Source: Rubrimonas cliftonensis (GTDB lineage Bacteria; Pseudomonadota; Alphaproteobacteria; Rhodobacterales; Rhodobacteraceae). From it: DNA of 64,000 nucleotides. The position numbers and the translations under genes are program-made. The notes below the pieces were generated by a model. It was not told the DNA's origin, did not search any database, and was given only the letters and a program-made list of their open reading frames with translations. Shown here in pieces: positions 25,495 through 37,320 of the stretch; position 1 is the first letter of the stretch, and the number at the start of each line of letters is the position of its first letter. Location of the stretch: assembly GCF_900107585.1 (NCBI RefSeq), contig NZ_FNQM01000003.1, forward strand, positions 62,001-126,000. Reading direction: 5' to 3'.

Positions 25495-26670
25495 TCACGA
25501 ATACGGGTCGAGCGCGTCGCGCAGGCCGTCGCCGAGGAAGCTGAACGCCAGCACCACCATCATCACCGGCAGCAGCGGCATCAGCAGCCACGGGTAGATC
25601 TCAACCACTGTGAGGTCGAGCGCGTCGTTCAGCATCAGCCCCCAGCTCACCGCCGGCGGGCGCAGGCCGAGGCCGAGAAACGAGAGCGCCGTCTCGCCGA
25701 GGATCATCCCGGGTATCGCGAGCGTGGCGGACGCCACCAGATGCGACATGAAGTTGGGGATCATGTGGACGCCGATGATGCGCGCGGGCGAGGCGCCCAT
25801 CAGCTCCGCCGCGCGCACATAGTCCTCCGTGCGCAGGGCGAGGAACTTCGAGCGCACGGCGCGCGCCAGCCCCGGCCAGTCAAGGACGCCCAGGATGATC
25901 GAGATCATGAAGAACACCGACACCGGCGACCAGTTGGCGGGTATCGCAGCCGACAGCGCCAGCCAGATCGGCAGCTCCGGCAGGGAGCGCACGATCTCGA
26001 TGAGCCGGCTCACGGCGGCGTCGGTCCAGCCACGGAAATAGCCCGCCACGCCGCCCAGCAGCAGCCCGATCGCAAAGCTCACCACGACGCCGATCAGCCC
26101 CACGGTCAGCGAGAGCTGGGCGCCGTAGAGGATGCGGCTGTGCACGTCGCGCCCCAGCCTGTCGGCGCCGAGCAGGAACATCTCCGTTCCCTCCGGCGGG
26201 CACATCACGCGCCAGTTCGTCTCCACCAGCCCGAGCAGAACATGCGGCGTCCCGCAGCGCGCGAAGAAGCGCGCCGGGTGCGGGGTGCTCGTGTCCGGCG
26301 TCGAGACGATCTGGAACGTGTCGGTGTCGAAGCTCTCGGTCGTCGCATAGACGAAGGGGCCGATGAACGCGCCCTCGTGGAAGAAGCGCAGCGTCTGCGG
26401 CGGCGCATAGATGCGGTCGGCGTTGCGCAGGTCGGCGGGATAGGGGGCGAAGAAGCCGACGAAGGGCAGCGCAAGGTAGATCGTCAGCAGGAACAGCCCC
26501 GACAGCGCCGCGAGCCGGTGGCGCAGGAAGCGCCGCCAGATCAGCACCCAGGTCGGCGCGTCGAGGTCGGCGCGGTCGAGCGCGCGCAGGTCGCCCTCGG
26601 GATCGTCCGGCTCCGACGAGACGAAATGCGCGTCGGGGTCCACCGCCCCGGTCCGTGACGGCGGGATCAT
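25495..26670 (-). CDS. peptide-type ABC transporter permease (OppC/YejE-like)
   Basis: A 391-residue inner-membrane permease of the dipeptide/oligopeptide family. After TM1 (about residues 50-72) there is an insertion of roughly 100 residues (DRIYAPPQ to PEGTEMFLLGADRLGRDVHSR), predicted periplasmic, then five helices. The EAA coupling loop region is AAELMGASPARIIGVHMIPN. The ATG overlaps the stop of the preceding permease (ATGA). Last gene of the four-gene operon. Confidence 0.9.
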   Translation of the reverse strand: MIPPSRTGAVDPDAHFVSSEPDDPEGDLRALDRADLDAPTWVLIWRRFLRHRLAALSGLFLLTIYLALPFVGFFAPYPADLRNADRIYAPPQTLRFFHEGAFIGPFVYATTESFDTDTFQIVSTPDTSTPHPARFFARCGTPHVLLGLVETNWRVMCPPEGTEMFLLGADRLGRDVHSRILYGAQLSLTVGLIGVVVSFAIGLLLGGVAGYFRGWTDAAVSRLIEIVRSLPELPIWLALSAAIPANWSPVSVFFMISIILGVLDWPGLARAVRSKFLALRTEDYVRAAELMGASPARIIGVHMIPNFMSHLVASATLAIPGMILGETALSFLGLGLRPPAVSWGLMLNDALDLTVVEIYPWLLMPLLPVMMVVLAFSFLGDGLRDALDPYS

Positions 26671-27908
26671 TTGGCGAGCCTGATGCGCGGGTCCGCCACC
26701 GCGAGCAGCAGGTCGGAGACCAGCATCCCCACCAGCGTCAGCGCCGAGACGAAGAGCAGGATGAAGCCCGAGAGGAAGATGTCCTGCGACTTCAGCGCCG
26801 CCAGCAGCGTCGGGCCGATGGTCGGCAGGCTCATCACCACCGAGATCAGCACCGAGCCGGAGACGAGCTGCGGCAGCAGGTTGCCGATGTCGGCGATGAA
26901 GGGGTTCAGCGCCATGCGCAGCGGGTAGCGGATGACCGTTCCCGCCGGCGACACGCCCTTCGCGCGCGCCGTCACGACATAGGGCTTGCCCAGCTCGTCC
27001 AGCAGGTTCGCGCGCAGCCGCCGCGACATCGCCGCCATGCCGGCCGTGCCGATCACCACCACCGGCGCCAGCATGTGCAGCAGGATGGAGCCGAACTTCT
27101 CGAAGCTCATCGGGGCGCCGATGTATTCCGGCGCCATGCCGCCTCCGATCGGCAGCCCGACCGCCTCGTTACCGTAATACATCAACAGCAGCGCCAGCAG
27201 GAAGTTCGGCGTCGCAAGCCCGATATAGCCGATCAGGGCGGCGAGGTAGTCGATCCAGGTGTTCGCCTTCACCGCCGAGATCGCGCCGAGCGGGATCGCG
27301 GTGACGTAGATGAACAGCACCACCGCAAGGTTGAGCCCGATAGTGAAGGCCATCCCCTCGCCCACCACGTCCGCCACCGGCCGGTCGAGTTCGAGGCTGT
27401 GGCCGAAATCGCCCTGCAGCAGGCCCGAGAAGCCGTCCGGCCCCGGCCAGACGCCGATCCAGATCGCGAACTGCTCCGCCAGCGGCCGGTCGAGCGCATA
27501 CTGCTTCATCAGGAATTCCGCCCGCGCGACGCCGGAGGCCTGCCCGGTCGCGCGCAGCTCGTTGATCTGGTTGCTGAGGAAATCCCCCGGCGGCAGGTTG
27601 ATGATGACGAAGACGAGCGCCGCGACGACCACGAGCGTCCCGATCATCGTGGCGCAGCGCCCCAGGACGTAGCGCATGAGGCCCGGGCTCGATCGCCACA
27701 GCAGGGCGAGCCCGCCGAAGAACGGCAGGTAGGCCCAGAGCGGCGCGTCGCCCGGCGCCGCGATGGCCGCCACACCCAGCGCGACGGCCAGCAGTCCGGC
27801 GACGCCGGCGATCCGGGAGCGCCGGCGCAATCGCCGGCTCGCCTCGCCGGCCCGCGGCTCGCGCGCGTCTTCGGGGCCGGCCCGCCCTGCGCCGAGGCCG
27901 CCGGTCAT
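26667..27908 (-). CDS. peptide-type ABC transporter permease (OppB/YejB-like)
   Basis: A 413-residue permease. An N-terminal extension with two extra hydrophobic segments (about residues 35-80) precedes the standard OppB domain, which starts at LMRYVLGRCATMIGTLVVVAA and contains INLPPGDFLSNQINELRATG, GDFGHSLELDRPV and the coupling loop VTARAKGVSPAGTVIRYPL. The ATG at 27908 overlaps the binding-protein stop by ATGA. A longer open frame upstream is antisense to the binding-protein reading and is rejected. Confidence 0.9.
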   Translation of the reverse strand: MTGGLGAGRAGPEDAREPRAGEASRRLRRRSRIAGVAGLLAVALGVAAIAAPGDAPLWAYLPFFGGLALLWRSSPGLMRYVLGRCATMIGTLVVVAALVFVIINLPPGDFLSNQINELRATGQASGVARAEFLMKQYALDRPLAEQFAIWIGVWPGPDGFSGLLQGDFGHSLELDRPVADVVGEGMAFTIGLNLAVVLFIYVTAIPLGAISAVKANTWIDYLAALIGYIGLATPNFLLALLLMYYGNEAVGLPIGGGMAPEYIGAPMSFEKFGSILLHMLAPVVVIGTAGMAAMSRRLRANLLDELGKPYVVTARAKGVSPAGTVIRYPLRMALNPFIADIGNLLPQLVSGSVLISVVMSLPTIGPTLLAALKSQDIFLSGFILLFVSALTLVGMLVSDLLLAVADPRIRLAK

Positions 27909-29808
27909 GGCTGCGCGCCGGGTTCCGCGAAGAAGACCTCGTCGATGCGATGGACGCCGAAATGCGCGCCCGGCTCCCATGCATAGACCGCCTTCGCAGG
28001 AAAGTTCCGCAGCCGCGCATTCACCGCGACGGGCTGCGGCGCGCTGGCGACGACGCCGATGGCGAACACCTCGTCGGCGTGGATCGACAGGATTTCCCGC
28101 CAAGCCGCCGCGCGGCCCTCAAGGCTCGGCGCGCCGGCCCATGCGTCGCGCAGCGCCAGCAGCCGCTCCGCGGCCGGCATGTCGACGGGTTCCCCCGCCG
28201 CGCCGCGCGTCTGGTAGTGCTGGCCCCATTTCGGCCAGGTGAAGACCGCCTGATCCACGGGCGTCGCCTCGTCGGGCGCAGAATCGGCTATGATGACGCC
28301 GAGGTTCCACCCGAACCAGACCGGCATCATCGCCTCGCCCGCATAGGCCTTGTTGCGCAGGATGTCGCGGTCCAGCGAGCGGTAGATCAGCTTCACGCCA
28401 AGCTCGCGCCACATGTCCGCGATCAGTTCGAGCGCGTCGATCTCCTCGCGCCGCTCGCCCGCGGTCTCGGCGACCACCTCCAGCGGTCGGCCGTCGGGCA
28501 GCAGGCGCACGCCGTCTCCGCCGCGCGCCAGACCCATCGCGTCGAGCAGCGCGTTGGCGGCGACTGGGTCGTGGGACGCCCATGCCGCGGCCTGCGCGGC
28601 GTCATAGAACGGGCTCTGCGGCAGCGCCGCCATCGCCGCCGGCCGCGCAAGGCCGAAGAACAGCGTCTTGTTGATCGCGGCGCGGTCGACGCCAAGGCTG
28701 AGGGCGCGGCGAAAGCGCCTGTCGCGCAGCACCTCGCGCCAGACCGGGTCGTTGTAGTTGAGGTTGGGATAGAGCGCGATGTCGGCCGCGTAGCCCGATG
28801 TCCAGAGGCGCGTGACGTAGCCGCCCTTGGCCTCGCCCTTCTTCAGCACCGGCGCGTCGGACAGCGCGAGGCCGCGCGCCTGCAGATCGCTCTCCCCCCG
28901 ATTGGTCTTGGCCGGAATGAGGCCGCCCGCCGCAACCGTCATGTCGATCGCGTCGACATAGGGAAGCTGCCGGCCGTTCCGGTCGACCCTGTGATAGTAG
29001 GGGTTGCGCGCCAGAACGTAGCGCTGACCGTTCCGCGGCGTGGTGTTCACCCATGGCTGCAGCGTCGGAAGCTCGGGGTCGTCGAAGCTGTAGAGATCGT
29101 CCACCGCGTTGTGCAGGGCCGCCCATCCGCGTGCGCCGGCCGCCTCCACCAGCGCCTGAAGCTCCGCCGGCGCCGCATAGCGCTCATGATACCGCTTCAT
29201 GTAATGCGCCGGGCGGTAGATGAAGGGTGGTCGCGCGGCGGCGAGCGCCGACAGGAAGCTCGCATTGGGCGCGGACCATTCGTAGCGCACGGTCGTCTCG
29301 TCGATCGCGGTGAAGCGCGGCGGCGCGCCGTCGACCAGCATCAGCGCCGGAGGACCGGCGGGAAACAATTCGGCGTTGTTCGCCACATCCTCCCACCAGT
29401 AGCGGAAATCCTCCGCCGTGAAGGGAGCGCCGTCGGACCATCGATGGCCCGCGCGCAGGTGGAAGGTGAAGACGCGCCCATCCTCCACCGTCACCTCGCG
29501 CAACAGGTCGGGGCGGATCGCATAGGCGTCGTCGTAGCCCACGAGCCGCGCATAGCCGTAGACCACCGCCATGCGCACGTCCCGCGCCTGCCCGATCAGC
29601 GTGCGGATGACGCCGCCGTGGACGCCCGGCTCACGGCCGCGAGCGGCGAGATCGACCACCAGCGGCTCGCTCGGCGCCCGCTCGGAGACCGGCGGCAGCG
29701 CGCCCGCCGCCACGCGCGGCGCGAGCGAGGGCGTCTCGACAAGGTCGAGCGCAAGCGCCTGGGGCGTCGCCTGAAGCACGGCCGCCAGAAGGACGAACAA
29801 CAATGGTC

Positions 29809-29812
<4 letters not shown>
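27905..29812 (-). CDS. extracellular solute-binding protein, family 5 (peptide/opine type)
   Basis: A 635-residue periplasmic receptor for the ABC system. The signal peptide is MRPLLFVLLAAVLQATPQALA. The family 5 core shows HLRAGHRWSDGAPFTAEDFRYWWEDV and RRFRRALSLGVDRAAINKTLF. The start at 29812 is preferred over 29821 because it makes an ATGA overlap with the upstream ATPase stop, matching the other junctions. Ligand unknown; proteins of this length often bind oligopeptides, opines or muropeptides. Confidence 0.9.
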
Positions 29813-31581
<1,769 letters not shown>

Positions 31582-31745
31582 GGCTCTCACGCTGGGGAGT
31601 CTTCCGAACGGGGCCACCCTAACGCGGTAAACTCCGTGAGCAACTGAAAGTCGCCGCCCCCCGCCGCGAAAAGATCGCCGACGCTTGCCGGCCCGAAGCG
31701 CCGGCGCTAGGCCTCGACCGTCATCGCGCGACCGAGGGCCTGAAC

Positions 31746-32984
31746 ATGGACGAAAGCGCGCGCGCCGCCGCCGCGGCGATGGACGCGGCCGATCCGCTCG
31801 CCGACCGACGGGCGCTGTTCCGGCTGCCGGAGGACGTTGTCTATCTCGACGGCAATTCGCTCGGCGCGCTGCCCCTCGCTGCGGAGCGGCGGATCGCGGA
31901 AGCGGTGTCGGGCGAATGGGGCGAAAGCCTGATCCGGAGCTGGAACGCGCATGGCTGGCTTGACCTGCCGGCGCGGACGGGGGACCGCATCGCGCGTCTC
32001 ATCGGCGCGGCGCCCGGTTCGACCCTGTGCTGCGACAGCACCTCCATCAACATCTTCAAGCTTCTGGCGGCAGCCCTTGCGATGCGGCCCGGTCGCGACG
32101 TCATCCTCTCGGAGCGTGGCAACTTTCCGACCGACCTGCATGTGGCCGAGGGGCTGCTCGGCCTGATCGGTCGCGGCCGGTTGCATCTCGTGGCGCGCGC
32201 AGACATCGCCGGCGCGCTCGGCCCCGAGGTCGCGGTCGCGATGCTGACGCAGGTCGACTACCGCTCCGGATGCAGGCTCGACCTCGACGAGACCACCCGC
32301 GCGGTTCACGACGCGGGCGCCGTGATGCTGTGGGATCTCGCCCATTCCGCCGGCGCTTTCAGGGTGGACCTCGCCACGAGCCGCGCCGAGTTCGCCGTCG
32401 GCTGCGGCTACAAGTACCTCAACGGCGGCCCCGGCGCGCCGGCCTTCGCCTATGTCCGGCCCGACCTCGCAGACGACGTGGCGCCCGCGCTCTCGGGCTG
32501 GATGGGCCACGCCGCGCCCTTCGACTTCGAACCCGGCTACCGCCCCGCACCGGGCGTCGACCGGCTGCGCGTCGGCACGCCGCCGATTCTCTCGATGACC
32601 GCGCTGCACGCCGCGCTGGAGGCATTCGAGGGCGTCGACATGGCGCAGGTGGAGGCCAAGGGCCGCGCGCTGGTCGACTTCTTCATCGCCGAGGTGGAGC
32701 GGCTGGCGCCGCCGGGCGCGCTCAGCCTCGTCTCGCCTCGCGACGGCGCGCGGCGCGGCCCGCAGGCGGCCTTTGCGACGCCGAACGGCTACGCCGTGAT
32801 GCAAACGCTGATCGCGGACGGCGTGATCGGGGATTTCCGCGCGCCCGACATCCTGCGCTTCGGGTTCGCGCCGCTCTACACCCGGTTCGTGGACGCCGCG
32901 CAGGCCGCGGCGCTGCTCGCCGACATCCTCGCCACGGGGCGATGGGATCGGCCCGGGAACCATGTTCGCGCGGCGGTGACGTGA
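31746..32984 (+). CDS. kynU: kynureninase
   Basis: A 412-residue PLP enzyme cleaving L-kynurenine to anthranilate and alanine in tryptophan catabolism. Family landmarks are VYLDGNSLGALPL near the N-terminus, CDSTSINIFKLLAAAL, LWDLAHSAGAFRVDL, and GCGYKYLNGGPGAPAF, whose lysine (about residue 222) forms the Schiff base. GTPPILSMTALHAAL near residue 279 is also typical. No kynA or kynB gene is in the window. The stop overlaps the next gene's GTG start. Confidence 0.95.
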   Translation: MDESARAAAAAMDAADPLADRRALFRLPEDVVYLDGNSLGALPLAAERRIAEAVSGEWGESLIRSWNAHGWLDLPARTGDRIARLIGAAPGSTLCCDSTSINIFKLLAAALAMRPGRDVILSERGNFPTDLHVAEGLLGLIGRGRLHLVARADIAGALGPEVAVAMLTQVDYRSGCRLDLDETTRAVHDAGAVMLWDLAHSAGAFRVDLATSRAEFAVGCGYKYLNGGPGAPAFAYVRPDLADDVAPALSGWMGHAAPFDFEPGYRPAPGVDRLRVGTPPILSMTALHAALEAFEGVDMAQVEAKGRALVDFFIAEVERLAPPGALSLVSPRDGARRGPQAAFATPNGYAVMQTLIADGVIGDFRAPDILRFGFAPLYTRFVDAAQAAALLADILATGRWDRPGNHVRAAVT

Positions 32985-33535
32985 GCGCGGCCCGCTTCAC
33001 CCTCGTCGTCTGCGCCACCGCGGACGGCTTCATCGCCCGCGCCCCCGGCCACTCCCCCGCGGAGTGGGCCAGCCCGGAGGAGCAGGCCGTCTTTCTCGCC
33101 GCCGTCGACGCCGCCGACTGGGCGGTGATGGGCCGCGGCACGCACGAAGCGGCCCCGCGGCCCGACCGCCGGCGCATCGTGCTGAGCGGCTCCGCCTCGC
33201 ACCCGGAATGGCGCGCGCCCGGCCAGTTCTGGCTCGACCCGACGGGCCGCGCGCCGTCCGACCTGCCCGGCCTTGTCGGCGGCGTCCGGCCGCTGCGCGA
33301 GGGCCTGATCCTCGGCGGGACGCGGGCGCATGACTGGTTTCACGCCCATCGCGCCGTCGACGCGGTGGAGTTGACCGTCGAGCCGGTGAGCTTCGGCGCC
33401 GGGCTCCCCGTCTTCTCCGACCAGCGCGCGCGCGAGGCTGTCGAGGCCTTCCTCGAGAAGGGCTACAGGGTGCGGGCGGAGCGCAGGCTCAACAGCGGGG
33501 GCACGCGCCTCGTGAGCCTCGGCCCTCGGGGCTGA
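32981..33535 (+). CDS. RibD C-terminal/dihydrofolate-reductase-like protein
   Basis: 184 residues with the DHFR-like reductase fold of the RibD C-terminal family: LVVCATADGFIA at the start, AADWAVMGRGTHEAAP, RRIVLSGSA, LILGGTRAHDWF and AVDAVELTVEPVSFGAGLPVF. These proteins bind NADPH and reduce pteridine- or pyrimidine-type compounds, but the specific substrate is unknown. The GTG start overlaps the kynU stop (GTGA), so the two are translationally coupled. This raises the possibility of a role beside tryptophan or kynurenine breakdown. Confidence 0.82.
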   Translation: MSAARFTLVVCATADGFIARAPGHSPAEWASPEEQAVFLAAVDAADWAVMGRGTHEAAPRPDRRRIVLSGSASHPEWRAPGQFWLDPTGRAPSDLPGLVGGVRPLREGLILGGTRAHDWFHAHRAVDAVELTVEPVSFGAGLPVFSDQRAREAVEAFLEKGYRVRAERRLNSGGTRLVSLGPRG

Positions 33536-33540
33536 GGCGC

Positions 33541-33930
33541 TCAGGTCTTGAACAGCGCGTCCCATCGCGGATCGCGGAACTCCTGGATCTCCAGCCGATA
33601 GCCGTCGGGGTCGCGGAAGAAGGCGGCGTACACCGCGCCGTCCATCATCGGCCCCGGCGGCCCGTCGAAGACGACGCCCCGCGCCTTCAGCCGCTCATAG
33701 GCCTCGTCCACGTCGACGACGAAGGTCACCATCACGCCGTCCGTGCCGCGCGGCCGGTTCGGCAGGTCGCAGACGCCGAGATAGGCCCCGGCGTTGACCC
33801 GGAAGATCACGACGCGGCCCTGGTCGATCACCGGTTCAAGGCCCACCACGTCGCGATAGAAGCCGGCGGCGCGGGCGAGGTCGTCGGTGTAGAGGAAGGT
33901 GAGCAGCTGCCCCTTCGGCGCCGCGGTCAC
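33541..33930 (-). CDS. VOC-family (glyoxalase/dioxygenase superfamily) protein
   Basis: A 129-residue protein with the paired beta-alpha-beta-beta-beta modules of the vicinal-oxygen-chelate superfamily: [26 protein letters not shown], then [23 protein letters not shown] and [18 protein letters not shown]. The C-terminal Glu of the second module is present, and the first module lacks an obvious His ligand. Metal binding and reaction are therefore uncertain. The GTG start overlaps the aapP stop (GTGA), making it the last gene of the amino-acid transporter operon. Confidence 0.82.
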   Translation of the reverse strand: MTAAPKGQLLTFLYTDDLARAAGFYRDVVGLEPVIDQGRVVIFRVNAGAYLGVCDLPNRPRGTDGVMVTFVVDVDEAYERLKARGVVFDGPPGPMMDGAVYAAFFRDPDGYRLEIQEFRDPRWDALFKT

Positions 33931-34709
33931 AGGATCTGGCTCAGGAAGGCGCGCGTGCGGTCATAGCGCGGGTTGGAGAAGAAAATCTCCGGCGCCGCCT
34001 GCTCCACGATCTCGCCCTGGTCCATGAACACCACCCGGTCGGCCACCTGCCGCGCAAAGCCCATCTCATGGGTCACGCAGAGCATGGTCATGCCCTCCTC
34101 GGCGAGCTCCACCATGACGTCGAGCACCTCCTTGATCATCTCGGGGTCGAGCGCCGAGGTCGGCTCGTCGAACAGCATGATGCTGGGGCGCAGGCACAGC
34201 GCGCGGGCGATGGCGACGCGCTGCTGCTGCCCGCCCGAGAGCTGGAGCGGATACTTGCGCGCCTGCTCGGGGATGCGCACCCGCTCCAGACGGGTCATCG
34301 CCAGCGCCTCCGCCTCGCGCCGCGGCATCTTCCTCGCGAACATCGGCGCCAGCGCGCAGTTCTCCAGCACGGTGAGGTGCGGAAACAGGTTGAACTGCTG
34401 GAACACCATCCCGACTTCGCCGCGCACCGCGTTCACGCTGCCCTTGTCGCCGCGCAGCGTCACGCCGTTCACGATGATGTCGCCTTCCTCGTGCCGCTCG
34501 AGGTGGTTGACGCAGCGGATCAGCGTCGACTTGCCGGAGCCGGAGGGGCCGCAGATCACGATGCGCTCGCCCTTGCGCACCGTGAGGTCGATGTCCTTCA
34601 GCGCATGGAAGTCGCCGAACCACTTGTTCAGGCCCGCGATCTCTATCACGCGGGCGGGCTTCGCGCCGCCGGCGGCGGCCTGCTCCGGTCCGGTCATCGC
34701 GTCATCCAC
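33927..34709 (-). CDS. aapP: amino-acid ABC transporter ATPase AapP/BztD
   Basis: A 260-residue ATPase of the polar amino-acid uptake family. Motifs are Walker [17 protein letters not shown]-loop [12 protein letters not shown], signature [15 protein letters not shown], Walker [14 protein letters not shown] and switch [13 protein letters not shown]. The GTG at 34709 overlaps the aapM end; an in-frame ATG at 34697 is equally possible. It drives uptake of glutamate, aspartate and other L-amino acids with AapQM and AapJ. Confidence 0.94.
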   Translation of the reverse strand: MDDAMTGPEQAAAGGAKPARVIEIAGLNKWFGDFHALKDIDLTVRKGERIVICGPSGSGKSTLIRCVNHLERHEEGDIIVNGVTLRGDKGSVNAVRGEVGMVFQQFNLFPHLTVLENCALAPMFARKMPRREAEALAMTRLERVRIPEQARKYPLQLSGGQQQRVAIARALCLRPSIMLFDEPTSALDPEMIKEVLDVMVELAEEGMTMLCVTHEMGFARQVADRVVFMDQGEIVEQAAPEIFFSNPRYDRTRAFLSQIL

Positions 34710-36054
34710 GATCGCGGCCCTGCGCCAGCTTCTTTTCCAGTCCGATGCTGTAGCTCGACATCGCGAAGCAGAACACGAAGTAGATCATCGCCACCACGAA
34801 GAAGGGTTCGATGAACAGGCCCAGCCATTTCGTGTCCTCCCCCACGGCGCGGGCCATGCTCATCAGGTCGAATAACCCGATGATGGAGACGAGCGTCGTG
34901 TCCTTGAAGAGCCCGATGAAGTTGCCGACGATGGCGGGGATCATGATGCGCAGCGCCTGCGGCATCACGATCAGCTGGGTCGAGCGCCAGTAGCCGAGGC
35001 CGAGCGAGGAGGCCGCCTCGTACTGCCCGCGCGGGATCGCCTGCAGCCCGCCGCGGATCACCTCCGCCATGTAGGCCGCCGCGAAGAAGCACACGGCGAC
35101 GATGGCGCGCAGCAGCTGGTTGACGTCGGTCCCCTCCGGCATGAACAGCGGCATCATCGTGTTGAACATGAAGAGGATCGTGATCAACGGCACCGAGCGG
35201 AACAGCTCGATGAACGCCGTCGACAGCATCGAGATCACCGGCATGTCCGACCGCCGCCCGAGCGCGAGCAGGATGCCGGCGGGCAGGCTGAAGGTGATGC
35301 CGATGCCCGAGATCACCAGCGTCAGGAACAGGCCGCCCCAGAGCCGCGTGCCGACCTCCTCCAGTCGCCACGCCAGCGTCAGCGCGAGCGCGGCGACATA
35401 GAGCAGCGCCGCGGCGATGCGCAGGATGCGCCGCTGGTCGGCGTCGGCGGCGTCCTCGGCGCCCAGCGCGGCGAGCAGCGTCTGGCCGATGGGCCGCCCC
35501 GCGAACTGCTCGCTCAGCGCCGTCGCCCAGACCCAGACGAAGCCCCAGATCCCTGCGGCGACGAAGACGCGCCAGAGCAGCCCCATCTCGCCGCCGTGGA
35601 ACCAGTAGCTCGCGAGGAACGGGAACAGCAGCACCGCGGACACGCCGATGTTCACCTTCGAGACGACCCTCGGCATGAACAGCGGCGCGATCCAGAGCAG
35701 GAGGGTGAGGAACCCAAGGTTCACGCGCCACACGAGCTCCTTGGGATAGAGGCCGTAGATCATGTTCGGCAGCCACTCCGCCACACCCGGCCAGCAGGCG
35801 CCGGCGCGGCCGACGGCGTCGAGGCACTCGCGGCGGCTCTCCGCGCTCCACACCGCGCCGAACACCGCCCAGTCGAGGACCGCCCCGACGACGACGAACA
35901 GGATGTAGCCGCCCAGCAGCGTCATCAGCGCGTTGGGGACGTCGCTGAACAGGTTGCGCCGCATCCAGGCGACGGGGCCCGACGCGGCGGCGGGCGCCGG
36001 CCGCGCGGGCTTCGGCTGGAAGATCAGCGCGGTCTCGGCGTGAGTCTCGGCCAT
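34702..36054 (-). CDS. aapM: amino-acid ABC transporter permease AapM/BztC
   Basis: A 450-residue permease, longer than typical amino-acid permeases because of an N-terminal membrane extension, as in known AapM and BztC. The C-terminal transport domain includes [43 protein letters not shown] and the EAA motif [24 protein letters not shown]. The gap to aapQ is only 3 bp, and the end overlaps aapP. Confidence 0.94.
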   Translation of the reverse strand: MAETHAETALIFQPKPARPAPAAASGPVAWMRRNLFSDVPNALMTLLGGYILFVVVGAVLDWAVFGAVWSAESRRECLDAVGRAGACWPGVAEWLPNMIYGLYPKELVWRVNLGFLTLLLWIAPLFMPRVVSKVNIGVSAVLLFPFLASYWFHGGEMGLLWRVFVAAGIWGFVWVWATALSEQFAGRPIGQTLLAALGAEDAADADQRRILRIAAALLYVAALALTLAWRLEEVGTRLWGGLFLTLVISGIGITFSLPAGILLALGRRSDMPVISMLSTAFIELFRSVPLITILFMFNTMMPLFMPEGTDVNQLLRAIVAVCFFAAAYMAEVIRGGLQAIPRGQYEAASSLGLGYWRSTQLIVMPQALRIMIPAIVGNFIGLFKDTTLVSIIGLFDLMSMARAVGEDTKWLGLFIEPFFVVAMIYFVFCFAMSSYSIGLEKKLAQGRDRG

Positions 36055-36057
36055 GCC

Positions 36058-37257
36058 TCAGCGCTCCTTGAGCTGGACGGAGCGGTTGTAGACGTTCATC
36101 ACCAGCGAGACGAACAGGCTCACCGTGCAGTAGAACGCCATCGTCATCGCCACGATCGGGATGGCGCGGCCCGACTGGTTCAGCGAAGTGTTCATCCAGA
36201 CGCTGACGAGATCGGGAAATCCGATCGCGATTGCCAGCGACGAGTTCTTCGTGACGTTGAGATATTGCGAGATCAGCGGCGGAATGATCACCCGCAGCGC
36301 CTGCGGAAGGATGATGAGCCGCATGGTCCAGTCGTTCGGCAGGTTGAGCGCGCCCGCCGCCTCGCGCTGCCCGCGGGAGACGGACTGGACGCCGGAGCGC
36401 ACGATCTCCGCGATGAAGCAGGATGTGTAGACCGAGAGCGCCACGATCAGCGCGCAGAAGGCCGGCGGCACGCTCACGCCGCCGTCGTAGTTGAAGCCCT
36501 TGAGCGCGGGAATGTTCCAGCCGAGCGGCTGACCGAGCGCGAGATGCGCGGCCAGCGGCGGGAGGACGACCAGCGCGAGGCCGACCCGGACCGCCGGAAA
36601 CAGCCGCCCAGTCGCCTCGCGCCGCCGCTTCGCCCAGACCTGCAGCGCGATGGCGCCGCCCAGCGCGACGACGAAGACGGCGAGCACCGCGTCGAAGGCG
36701 GGTTCGGGGACCGGCGAGGGCATGTAGAAGCCGCGGTTGTTGAGCGCGAAGGCGCCGAACTCGACGCTGTCGCGCGGCCGCGGCAGCAGGTTGAAGACGC
36801 CGAAGAACCACGCGATGATCTGCAGCAGCAGCGGCGTGTTGCGCAGGAACTCGACGTAAGCGCGCGCCAGCGTCGCGACGATCCAGTTGCCCGAAAGCCG
36901 CGCCAGCCCAACGATAAGTCCGAGAACGGTGGCGAAGAGGATCGACACCACCGCCACCAGCAGCGTGTTGAGCACGCCGACCTGGAACACCCGCCAGTAG
37001 CTGTCGCCCTCGCGGAACTCGATCAGCGTGAAGCCGATGCCGAAGCCCGCCGTCACCGGCAGGAAGTCGAACCCGGCGGACATGCTGCGCGCGGCCATGT
37101 TGGCCAGCGTGTTGTCCACCAGCCACCAGAACAGCGCCACCACGGCGGCCAGCGTCAGCGCCTGGAAGGTGATCGAACGGGTCTTCTCGTCGCTGAGCAG
37201 CGCGCCGGGTCTGAAGCCCCCGCGCCGAGCGTCGTCGTCCTGCCTCGCGAACGCCAT
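36058..37257 (-). CDS. aapQ: amino-acid ABC transporter permease AapQ/BztB
   Basis: A 399-residue permease partner of AapM. N-terminal helices (ALTLAAVVALFWWLV), then VSILFATVLGLIVGLARLSGNW, VEFLRNTPLLLQIIAWFFGVF, and the coupling loop REAAGALNLPNDWTMRLIILPQALR. The long central insertion between about residues 160 and 240 is usual for this subfamily. It is separated from aapJ by a 63-bp gap with a strong hairpin. Confidence 0.94.
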   Translation of the reverse strand: MAFARQDDDARRGGFRPGALLSDEKTRSITFQALTLAAVVALFWWLVDNTLANMAARSMSAGFDFLPVTAGFGIGFTLIEFREGDSYWRVFQVGVLNTLLVAVVSILFATVLGLIVGLARLSGNWIVATLARAYVEFLRNTPLLLQIIAWFFGVFNLLPRPRDSVEFGAFALNNRGFYMPSPVPEPAFDAVLAVFVVALGGAIALQVWAKRRREATGRLFPAVRVGLALVVLPPLAAHLALGQPLGWNIPALKGFNYDGGVSVPPAFCALIVALSVYTSCFIAEIVRSGVQSVSRGQREAAGALNLPNDWTMRLIILPQALRVIIPPLISQYLNVTKNSSLAIAIGFPDLVSVWMNTSLNQSGRAIPIVAMTMAFYCTVSLFVSLVMNVYNRSVQLKER

Positions 37258-37284
37258 GCGTCCCTCGTCGTTGCCGCCGGGAAA

Positions 37285-37314
37285 GCGGCCCGACCCCGCA
37301 CGGGGTCGGACCGC
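37285..37314 (-). terminator. intra-operon hairpin between aapJ and aapQ
   Basis: CCGACCCC (37290-37297) pairs with GGGGTCGG (37302-37309) across a 4-base loop. It is extended past one C-A mismatch by GCGG (37285-37288) with CCGC (37311-37314). On the transcribed strand it begins 7 nt after the aapJ stop and is followed by TTT. It probably causes partial termination or protects aapJ mRNA, so that the binding protein is made in excess of the permeases. Confidence 0.7.
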
Positions 37315-37320
37315 GGGAGA

